64,000 nt of DNA from Caenorhabditis remanei (taxonomy: Eukaryota; Nematoda; Chromadorea; Rhabditida; Rhabditidae): NCBI RefSeq assembly GCF_010183535.1, contig NC_071329.1, positions 1,674,001 to 1,738,000 of the forward strand, given 5' to 3'. A model generated the notes under the pieces. It worked only from the letters and a program-made list of their open reading frames with translations, was not told the DNA's origin and searched no databases. This document shows positions 21,901-31,400 of the stretch, one piece after another (the stretch's first letter is position 1; each line of letters starts with the position of its first letter). The translations under genes were made by a program, and so were the position numbers.

Positions 21901-23966
21901 TACACAGTTTCCAGATTTCCAGCTCTCATCAAATATCTATTTATCTGCTAGACACTACCTCTCAATTCGTTCATCACCAATTCGTTCACTTTCTCGTTTT
22001 GATGAATATACAATGCTTGGTCATGAAACACTTCGTCGCCATAAATAACACGTAGCTTTGGAAATGAAATTGTTTGAATATTGGCTCGATATATGATAAG
22101 ACTCCCGCGGATCTAAAAATATAACATTTCATTTTTTGAATAAGCTTCTGAAGTTTCTCTCACTTCCTCAATATGATCAAAAAAATTGATTGTTTTCAAA
22201 TAGTCAACATCGGCATACACGGTTTGATTAGTAACTTGTCTCCACTTTCGGATTTCGGGTGCCTCAATCCACGTTATTTCTAAATTTCCGAAAACACGAC
22301 GACATCCTCGATACATCTGAGCATTTGTTTTATTATGGCTCTCGGCTATTTGCATTAGAAAAAATGGATTTCAAACTACTAACACCTAAAAATAAGACAG
22401 GATGTGATTAATTTAATTAGCACCGGAATATTATTCAAAAAGTCTTTTTGTGATATATTTTTCTAGTGTTTTAGTCAAGTATCAATTAATAATTACTCAC
22501 ATTTTCCAGATCTTCTAAAATATCTCCTGATCCCCATCGTGCGAGTAAATTGTTGGTGCCGGAACAAACTGAAACAAGAAGATTACAATGAATTTTTTGT
22601 AAGCTTGTTTTCTATTTGAGGGTAGATGGAGTTGACCAGGAAACACCGGGAAATTGTGACAGCAAAAGTTTACATATTTATATAGATCGAAGTATTTCAC
22701 CGATCTAAAATGCTATTGATTGTCTTAGAAGAATCATTCCGAATTCAGGATTCCGAAATTCCGGAATTCCGGGTTATTTCGTCATTCCGGTTCCGGACAC
22801 CGGGTTCCGAATTTCCTAAATTTTATTTTGGTTCCAGATTCCGTATTCCGGAAAATGTAAAATCTCATTCCGGTTTCGGACTCCGGATTCCGGATTCCGT
22901 AAATCGAAAAATGTCATTCCGTACAACTCTGGCAGCTAGTCCTTCAATCATCCTACAGTTAGACATCCAGCAATCAGACTAAACCTTTTTTTATTTAGGT
23001 TTGGTTTACTGCAATTACAATTTTTCATAATCTGTTTGAACCTTTTATATTTTCTAACTCTATGTCTACAGTAACATACAAAAAGGTATCAACTTTGGTT
23101 GTTTTCACTGTAAAAATGACCAACTTTGAGAGTGTGCCGTAGTAATTCTGATTGTCACACCAAGAAAAATTTTAATGGATCATACAGATCAAGAATATGA
23201 CTCTACTTTTGTAGTTGACAACTTCTTTGTACGAACACTCCCTAGCAAGTTACATATCGACAAAATATGTTTTTTCTCAAATCGACCAGTGCAAATTATT
23301 GCGATTTTTGAGCTGTCGTCTTAAAATGACCATACCTCTCTAGGAAGTGTCCGTACAAAAAAGTTGTCAACTACAAAAATGAAGCTCTACTTTTGATCTG
23401 TATGATCCATTAATAGTTTTCTTGGTGTGACAATCAGAATTATTATGGCACACCCTCAAAGTCGTTTTCCATTTAGAGCAGCCAAAGTTGATACCTTTTT
23501 GTCTGGTACTGTATGTTCCTTTTTCTGATTCAAAAAAACGAAGAAGGAGTATTCGGGTATATTAATGACGATTAAACTTACCACATTTTTTCTCAAATTC
23601 ACATCTTTTCCATAATTGTGCATGACACTTTTCATAAAAACAATAATCAATTAAAACAAACGGAAGGAAAATTTTGAAGCGAATTGTAGAGATAGCAAAT
23701 GAATGAGTGAAAGAACGCACGATTTTCTCTACCTCTCTTTTTTCGATACCTAACGAATGAAACTCTTTACTTATTACATTTTTTTCCCTAAATTTCTCTT
23801 GAATATCGGATTTTTTTGTTCAAGTGCTCTGAATTAGTAATGGAAACGGTTGGAGTAGAAAAATTCGTTGTTTACCGCCGTTTGTCATTCCTGGTGTCGA
23901 TGATAAAGTGGCATCATTAGCGTTGATTTCGAGTATTAAGAAAAGACACAGAAAAAGAAATCGCAT
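18943..23966 (-). CDS. LET-23/EGFR-like ectodomain gene without kinase
   Basis: Exons: 23966-23876 (signal peptide MRFLFLCLFLILEINA), 23627-23582, 22568-22501, 22316-22164, 22112-21959, 21372-21151, 21097-20828, 20210-20100, 20042-19952, 19893-19544, 19332-19203, 19155-18943. Exons 2 to 12 join in phase for about 600 residues. The order is that of LET-23: L1 domain (YRGCRRVFGNLEITWIEAPE), furin-like Cys-rich 1 (CWGNGDNDCQ), L2 (LKNLQIIEGRKL) and the start of Cys-rich 2 (CSPECETCNGLGEFDC). LET-23 itself continues with a membrane segment and a tyrosine kinase. Neither is found downstream before the next gene, so this would be a secreted or broken receptor. Two doubts remain: exon 1 leaves phase 1 while exon 2 needs phase 0, and no clean last exon was found. 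It is either a soluble ligand-binding paralogue or a pseudogene. Confidence 0.72.
20294..20661. mobile_element. Palindromic GC-rich element in LET-23-like intron, 368 bp
   Basis: Starts catacttgtaaaccgggcc and ends with the inverse. The internal arms gatctcggcgagttgtatg / catagaactcgtcgagatc are diverged. Same family as 15392-15769. It sits in the intron between the exons ending at 20828 and starting at 20210. Confidence 0.7.
22735..22931. repeat. TTCCGG-rich decayed hAT-like element
   Basis: A run of attccgg/ttccgaattcc units ends with ttccgtacaactctg, which matches the right ends of the hAT elements at 27519 and 61450 (ttccNNNcaNctctg). No left end with CAGAG is visible. It lies in the second intron of the LET-23-like gene. 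Confidence 0.45.
23067..23513. mobile_element. Tc/mariner-type MITE in LET-23-like intron, 447 bp
   Basis: TACAGTA ends with TA at the borders. The arms aaaaaggtatcaactttgg and inverse extend through the element with the inner gtagttgacaac motif seen in 4163-4618. The terminal sequence differs after TACAGTA, so it is a related subfamily. Confidence 0.65.
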
Positions 23967-25165
23967 CTGCAATAACGAGTTATGTACTTGTAATTACTAG
24001 ACACAGGAGAGAAGAAAGTTGAAAAAGTGATGGATAGAAGAAAAAGAAAAGTTTAAAAAGTTTGAAAAATTCAAGTATAGATGAGCACCCCCTGTGGAGG
24101 TACCTTTTCTCAATATGGAATATTGTGTCCAACTGTGTGGAGATAAATTAAAGCACACGAACTTTATCACAAGCTAGTACTTCTGTTTGGGTGAGCTAGT
24201 TGTAGAATAGGCTCTCAAATAAGGAAAAGATACTTATTTGACCAAAATATTTCTGATATTTTCAGCTTTGAAGCCGTGGGCAGTCAGGTTTTTGCCTGGA
24301 TGACCTGAAACAGTAATGTTGCATGTCCTTTAGAATAATTGTGTTTATTAATAAAAGGCTAGTAAAGATATAGGGGTGATCTAACTATAGGATTGATAAT
24401 TCATAATTATGGTTCGTTAGTCGGCTAAAGACTTAAGAACCATACTTGCAAACCGGGCACGGGACGACACGGGCCGGCTCGTAACTCTTTTCAATCTCAA
24501 TTTTTTGAGCTCAAAATTATATCAAAATGTAGATCTCGACGAGTTCTATGTCCGTGACCTACTGCGGGCCGGATGGCTATTCGCTAATGTGCCGTGGGCC
24601 GGGCTAGAATGGCTTTTTTGACCATTTTCGCGTTTTTTGGCACTTTTTAACGGCCTGCGACACATTAACGAATAGCATCCGACCCGCAGTAGGTCACGGA
24701 CATAGAACTCGTCGAGATCTACATTGTCGTATATTTTTGAGCTCATAAAATTGAGTTTGATGCGAGTTACGAGCCCGTGTCAGCCCGTTTCGGCCCGGTT
24801 TGCAAGTATGCTAAAAACTACTAGAAAAAATGTTGAAAAGTTGCTTTCTCTGTGACCAGTCATGTGACCTGCCGGAGGAGGCAAGACTGATTGGTGTCTC
24901 TACTTTTGCTATCTCTTATCTATTTCTTTTCAGAGGATGTACTTAACAGCTGGAGCTGTTTTATGCTTGCGTCTCCTCTCATTACATGTGTTTGAGGTGG
25001 TGCTGATAAGAAAATAAGAGCGGTCTTCCTGCTTATTATCATTATTATTTATTTACGGATGTTCGATACCTAAAGGTTAATCAATCAATAATAGAATACA
25101 AAAAAAAGAAATGCAATAAAAATAAGAGGGGAAGTCAAGTTAAGAAATGCCAGAGCCATACACAT
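23967..25165. other. Upstream of the LET-23-like gene; one palindromic element
   Basis: The signal-peptide ATG is directly preceded by tattgcag, a possible splice-leader acceptor. Beyond about 24000 I see no gene or clear regulatory site. 24441-24810 is a mobile element; 24820-25165 holds nothing I can name. Confidence 0.4.
24441..24810. mobile_element. Palindromic GC-rich element, 370 bp
   Basis: Third copy of the family at 15392 and 20294. Ends catacttgcaaaccgggc and inverse, inner arm gatctcgacgagttctatg and inverse. The 15392 copy keeps the most regular arms. Confidence 0.7.
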
Positions 25166-25252
25166 CATCGTTTCATGCAACCAAATTGCACGTCATCTAG
25201 AGTAAAAGATTGGATTGATAGAGTAAAGATGTGCGGTGACATGCGGTACTGA
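25166..25252 (+). pseudogene. Remnant of a ZYG-11-like gene 3' end
   Basis: Reads HRFMQPNCTSSRVKDWIDRV and on to a stop, nearly the same as the last codons of G3 and G4 (CTSSGVKDWFDWVKMCGDM in G4). The DNA after the stop is also like that after G4. Nothing upstream matches the rest of the gene, so only the tail survives. Confidence 0.65.
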
Positions 25253-25299
25253 TTTATTGTTCTGTTATTATCAAAAAATATAATTTCTCAAAACTTTCA

Positions 25300-25528
25300 T
25301 GTAACTCCAATTCCTGACCGAAATAAACTCAAAATAATTTTTATAATTTTGAGGAAATGGCATGCGTGGAGGACCGCGAATGCAGTCCGTCCCATGTGAC
25401 TCCAATTCCTATCCATAATAATCTTAATATAATGTTTATAATTTTTATATTTTTGAGGAAAAGGCATGCGTGGATGACCGCGAAAACGAAATATTAAGAT
25501 TATTAGGGATAGGAATTGGAGTCACATG
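25300..25528. repeat. Direct and inverted repeat block
   Basis: Two direct copies of a unit with ggcatgcgtgga(g/t)gaccgcga are followed by an inverse copy. catgtgactccaattcctat at 25393 is inverse to 25509-25528, giving a hairpin of about 38-bp arms. Probably a decayed fold-back element. Confidence 0.5.
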
Positions 25529-25589
25529 CCTTTCCTCAATATTATAAAAATGAACGAATCAAAAAATCAATAACTCTTGTCACCACACA

Positions 25590-26044
25590 TACCGTAAAAC
25601 TGTATTTGAGGTGCATGCAACTCTATTGTTCAAAGGGTCTGTCAGAGTGCAACTCTATTAGAATTCAAATAGAGGGTGCACCTCTATTTTTCATCGACGA
25701 ATTTGCCCGACCTCGATACCCAACTATCTTTTGAATTTGTTTGATTTCATTAGCTTTTTATGCCGAATTCATCGAACTTTTACGTAAAAAACGAAGAAAA
25801 TCCTGAATTTTTATAGAAAACTACGTTTTGACCCCAAACATGCTGAAATAGTGATGAGAGAGAACAGTTCGGAGTCAGTTAATGATCATATTAGAGAAAA
25901 GGGTAAATCGCTGGAAGGCAACTGTATTAGAGGGGCACCTCAATTAGAGGGTGCAACTCTATTGTTCAAAGCGTCCGTCGGAGGGCACCACAATTAGAGG
26001 GGCACTTCAAATTGAGGGGCACCTCAAATACAGTTTTTACGGTA
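25590..26044. mobile_element. TIR element, 455 bp
   Basis: Ends TACCGTAAAACTGTATTTG and the inverse caaatacagtttttacggta. Inside are short direct repeats (gaggggcacctcaa, gggtgcaactctatt). It abuts the broken edge of the ZYG-11-like remnant at 26045, so it may have inserted in that gene. Confidence 0.65.
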
Positions 26045-26280
26045 TTCATCATTACCCAATTAATCTTTGCTGCAGAAGACTTGCAACTAGTTTGTATGAA
26101 ACTATGAACGTCCCAAATGTCTATGGAATTTCGTCTGTATCCGTGAATGCAGGACAAGATTCCAATTTTCAGTCGGACTTTTTGATCTTCAGTCATGTTT
26201 CGATTAGTGGAGAATGATAAAAAATGAACGAGGATAGCTACAGCGGCTTGACACGGGAGCGTTGGTCACACCCAGTCATC
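26045..26280 (-). pseudogene. Remnant of last exon of a ZYG-11-like gene
   Basis: On the minus strand it reads MTGCDQRSR, then after a small frame change AILVH-type sequence and MTEDQKVRLKIGILSCIHGY, matching exon 7 of G2-G4. A frame disruption near 26250 and the loss of the end at the TIR element show it is dead. Its orientation is opposite to the remnant at 25166. Confidence 0.65.
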
Positions 26281-27518
26281 GACCGACATGTTGAAATTGC
26301 AAATATTTGAATTCCCGCAAAAAGCCATGCGGCAAACATGCAAAAACATCTCTTGATGTATCTCACTAGTAATCATAAGTTCAATTTGCGTTAGCTATTA
26401 AGTATATATTAGCAAGCACAAGAAAATAAGAAAATATAGTTTTCCTTTTTCATTACAAAAAACTCGCTGAAATCACTGAAACACGACAATTTCTGACATT
26501 AGTCTCATTATTATTTCAATTCTGAAAGTTGGAATCTCAACTGTGAAAATTCGAAAACTTCCCAGAGAACCGTTATTGCACAAGTTGTGTAAATTGAGGT
26601 CATGTCGACAGGTGCTAGCATATTGAATGTGACGAAATCGGCCTGTGTTCTTATTGTTGTTTTTTACCGCTAACGCTCACACCTGTCACTTATCTTCATG
26701 GGAAATCGAATAGATGACAGCAAACTGGACACGCCCCCAGACCATATGAGATTAGATGGATGGAATACAGTCAGTTGTTCCGTTCTCTGCTGCACCGAGC
26801 AGTCCTCTCTTTTTGGGCTCTTTATGTTCCTTATTGCGTTTTTACCTAGACTTGTCACGGGCTGGGCCGAAATCAAACAAAAGCTCGGCCCGGTCCGGCC
26901 CGCTCTGCCCGTTTTGAAACATTTTTTGAAACTTGAATTCTTGAATTCTTGAATTTTTTTTTACATTTTTTGAACTTTTTTTGAAAAAAGTATAGTTTTT
27001 GATCAAAACTTTAAAATTCAATCAAAATGTGAATGTTATGATAATTTTAGCATTTTCACTCTATTTTTTCGAAAAATTTCAAAAAATTTTAGTAAAAAAT
27101 GAGTACCCACTTTTGAATCTGGGCCGACCCGATTTTTGACAAGTCTGACTTTTTGTATCATTTGGTTCTTTCAACCTTTTCATGAACACTTTCTCCTTAC
27201 CATTTTTCTTGATTCCTGAAAATTAAATTACTACGTTTTTAGCCACGCAACTTTTGAAGAAATGTTTAGTTTCTTGACAAGTTCTTATTCCACTTCAATT
27301 AATTACTGTCTCTGTTTCTCAAACCTCTTTTTTACTAGGGAAGGATTCCATGTGACCGTGGAGTTATGAGACGTGACCTATATTATTTATTGATCGATAG
27401 AATACAGAAAACTGACAGGCGAGGTCACCTTCTTTCATGACACCGCTCTGTTATCGATTCCCATCAGAGAAAACAAAGAGGCAGGTGTCGTAATCCAATG
27501 TGTTAACAGTCTATGTAT
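26281..27518. repeat. Intergenic DNA with array-derived segments and a GC-rich repeat
   Basis: 26700-26830 resembles the spacers of the ZYG-11-like array (ggaatacagtcagttg; cgagcagtcctctctttttgg). 26845-27147 starts cttgtcacgggc with ggcccgg blocks and ends gatttttgacaagtc, a decayed relative of 61776-62167. The rest shows no gene. Confidence 0.5.
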
Positions 27519-28059
27519 CAGAGCTGTGCGGAATTCCTTCCTTCTTCCTTCCTTCTTCCTTCTTCCGGGCTTTTTTCACTTTTTTCTTCCTTCTTCCCTC
27601 TTCCTTTTTAAAAATTTCACTTCCTTCTTCCTTCTTCCTTCTTCCCTTTTCAAAAATTTTATTTCCTTTTTCCTTGTACCTTCTTCCGTTGAAAAGTTTA
27701 CTAAAATTTTGTAATTTTCGACGGAATTTTGGCGGAATTTTGGTGGTTTTTGACGGAATTTTGTATGAAACAACGCCAAAATTGGTTTTCAGGGATGGCT
27801 AGAAAATAGTATCCTCAACTTTGTCATTCTCAAAATTAACTTCCTATTTCCCGGTTTGGAACCCAACTTCCTTCTTCCTTCCTTCTTCCTTCCTTCTTCC
27901 TTCTTCCGGGCTTTTTTCACTTTTTTCTTCCTTCTTCCTTCTTCCCTTTTGAAAAATTTACTTCCTTCTTCCTTCTTCCTTCTTCCCTTTTGAAAAAGTT
28001 ATTTCCTTCTTCCTTTTTCCTTCTTCCCTTTTCAAAAATTTTACTTCCGCACAGCTCTG
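27519..28059. mobile_element. Non-autonomous hAT element, 541 bp
   Basis: Perfect 15-bp terminal inverted repeats, CAGAGCTGTGCGGAA at the left and its inverse at the right. Both are flanked by the 8-bp direct repeat CTATGTAT (27511-27518 and 28060-28067). The YARNG-type end and 8-bp duplication are diagnostic of hAT. The inside is almost only cttccttcttcc repeats around a short unique centre, with no transposase. Confidence 0.85.
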
Positions 28060-28473
28060 CTATGTATTGTCTGGGCCAGTCGTCTTCTTCACATACACAT
28101 CATCTGCCTTTATATCTCATTGGGAAATCTAACAGTAAGGCAGCTAATAGGGACCGCCCCCTTGCGCACAACGGTCTGTAGACCAGTATTTAGTCATTCT
28201 CCTTTCATTCATGTTCACTAGCCTAAGTTCATCTCTTATGTCTTCTTTCTTCTTCTAAATCAATTGAAACTCATATTTCCAGTCCTTACTCTCTCTGATT
28301 GGTTTCTGATTCTGAAACTAATTAACTAATTTCCAGCCAAGACAATTCACAGCAACACGCTACACTCACCAATCAACGACAACTCTCTTACTATCTCTCA
28401 TCTCGATAGGAGGTGATCGAGAGTAACTTTCCTTAAAATTATAGAAATAATAACTTTATTAGGGACCGGGGTG
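28060..28473. other. Left flank of the satellite
   Basis: No gene seen. The last 75 bases before the array (ggaggtgatcgagagtaac ... agggaccgggg) are not repeated elsewhere in the window. Confidence 0.4.
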
Positions 28474-31400
28474 CTTATCATAGAAATTCTACTTTAAGCA
28501 TAGATTCTTAGTAAATAGATACTTTTGGACGTTTAGTTATGATAGGTTATTTGGCGGATGCTGGTGGGTCGGGTCCTTTGGGATTTACCATAGCTGAAGT
28601 TGGATACTTATCATAGAAATTCTACTTTAAGCATAGATTCTTAGTAAATAGATACTTTTGGACGTTTAGTTATGATAGGTTATTTGGCGGATGCTGGTGG
28701 GTCGGGTCCTTTGGGATTTACCATAGCTGAAGTTGGATACTTATCATAGAAATTCTACTTTAAGCATAGATTTTTAGTAAATAGATACTTTTGGACGTTT
28801 AGTTATGATAGGTTATTTGGCGGATGCTGGTGGGTCGGGTCCTTCGGGATTTACCATAGCTGAAGTTGGATACTTATCATAAAGACTTTACTTTAAGCAT
28901 AGATTCTTAGTAAATAGATACTTTTGGACGTTTAGTTATGATAGGTTATTTGGCGGATGCTGGTGGGTCGGGTCCTTCGGGATTTACCATAGCTGAAGTT
29001 GGATGCTTATCATAGAAACTTTACTTTAAGCATAGATTTTTAGTAAATAGATACTTTTGGACGTTTAGTTATGATAGGTTATTTGGCGGATGCTGGTGGG
29101 TCGGGTCCTTCGGGATTTACCATAGCTGAAGTTGGATGCTTATCATAGAAACTTTACTTTAAGCATAGATTCTTAGTAAATAGATACTTTTGGACGTTTA
29201 GTTATGATAGGTTATTTGGCGGATGCTGGTGGGTCGGGTCCTTTGGGATTTACCATAGCTGAAGTTGGATACTTATCATAGAAATTCTACTTTAAGCATA
29301 GATTTTTAGTAAATAGATACTTTTGGACGTTTAGTTATGATAGGTTATTTGGCGGATGCTGGTGGGTCGGGTCCTTTGGGATTTACCATAGCTGAAGTTG
29401 GATGCTTATCATAGAAACTTTACTTTAAGCATAGATTCTTAGTAAATAGATACTTTTGGACGTTTAGTTATGATAGGTTATTTGGCGGATGCTGGTGGGT
29501 CGGGTCCTTCGGGATTTACCATAGCTGAAGTTGCATACTTATCATAGAAATTCTACTTTAAGCATAGATTCTTAGTAAATAGATACTTTTGGACGTTTAG
29601 TTATGATAGGTTATTTGGCGGATGCTGGTGGGTCGGGTCCTTCGGGATTTACCATAGCTGAAGTTGGATACTTATCATAAAGACTTTACTTTAAGCATAG
29701 ATTCTTAGTAAATAGATACTTTTGGACGTTTAGTTATGATAGGTTATTTGGCGGATGCTGGTGGGTCGGGTCCTTCGGGATTTACCATAGCTGAAGTTGG
29801 ATGCTTATCATAGAAACTTTACTTTAAGCATAGATTTTTAGTAAATAGATACTTTTGGACGTTTAGTTATGATAGGTTATTTGGCGGATGCTGGTGGGTC
29901 GGGTCCTTTGGGATTTACCATAGCTGAAGTTGGATACTTATCATAGAAATTCTACTTTAAGCATAGATTTTTAGTAAATAGATACTTTTGGACGTTTAGT
30001 TATGATAGGTTATTTGGCGGATGCTGGTGGGTCGGGTCCTTCGGGATTTACCATAGCTGAAGTTGGATACTTATCATAGAAACTTTACTTTAAGCATAGA
30101 TTTTTAGTAAATAGATACTTTTGGACGTTTAGTTATGATAGGTTATTTGGCGGATGCTGGTGGGTCGGGTCCTTCGGGATTTACCATAGCTGAAGTTGGA
30201 TACTTATCATAGAAATTCTACTTTAAGCATAGATTTTTAGTAAATAGATACTTTTGGACGTTTAGTTATGATAGGTTATTTGGCGGATGCTGGTGGGTCG
30301 GGTCCTTCGGGATTTACCATAGCTGAAGTTGCATACTTATCATAGAAATTCTACTTTAAGCATAGATTCTTAGTAAATAGATACTTTTGGACGTTTAGTT
30401 ATGATAGGTTATTTGGCGGATGCTGGTGGGTCGGGTCCTTTGGGATTTACCATAGCTGAAGTTGGATACTTATCATAGAAATTCTACTTTAAGCATAGAT
30501 TTTTAGTAAATAGATACTTTTGGACGTTTAGTTATGATAGGTTATTTGGCGGATGCTGGTGGGTCGGGTCCTTTGGGATTTACCATAGCTGAAGTTGCAT
30601 ACTTATCATAGAAATTCTACTTTAAGCATAGATTCTTAGTAAATAGATACTTTTGGACGTTTAGTTATGATAGGTTATTTGGCGGATGCTGGTGGGTCGG
30701 GTCCTTCGGGATTTACCATAGCTGAAGTTGGATACTTATCATAAAGACTTTACTTTAAGCATAGATTCTTAGTAAATAGATACTTTTGGACGTTTAGTTA
30801 TGATAGGTTATTTGGCGGATGCTGGTGGGTCGGGTCCTTCGGGATTTACCATAGCTGAAGTTGGATGCTTATCATAGAAACTTTACTTTAAGCATAGATT
30901 TTTAGTAAATAGATACTTTTGGACGTTTAGTTATGATAGGTTATTTGGCGGATGCTGGTGGGTCGGGTCCTTTGGGATTTACCATAGCTGAAGTTGGATA
31001 CTTATCATAGAAATTCTACTTTAAGCATAGATTTTTAGTAAATAGATACTTTTGGACGTTTAGTTATGATAGGTTATTTGGCGGATGCTGGTGGGTCGGG
31101 TCCTTCGGGATTTACCATAGCTGAAGTTGGATACTTATCATAGAAACTTTACTTTAAGCATAGATTTTTAGTAAATAGATACTTTTGGACGTTTAGTTAT
31201 GATAGGTTATTTGGCGGATGCTGGTGGGTCGGGTCCTTCGGGATTTACCATAGCTGAAGTTGGATACTTATCATAGAAATTCTACTTTAAGCATAGATTT
31301 TTAGTAAATAGATACTTTTGGACGTTTAGTTATGATAGGTTATTTGGCGGATGCTGGTGGGTCGGGTCCTTTGGGATTTACCATAGCTGAAGTTGCATAC

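Noticed and set aside
4163..23513. An autonomous transposon or retroelement with its own enzyme
   Set aside because: No transposase, reverse transcriptase or integrase-like reading frame was found. All elements seen are non-autonomous.
25516..26217. Plus-strand frames of 72 and 88 codons
   Set aside because: They run through the TIR element at 25590-26044 and antisense to the ZYG-11-like remnant.
27500..27802. Phe/Ser/Leu-rich open frames on plus and Lys/Glu/Arg-rich on minus
   Set aside because: Translations of cttccttc repeats inside a hAT element.
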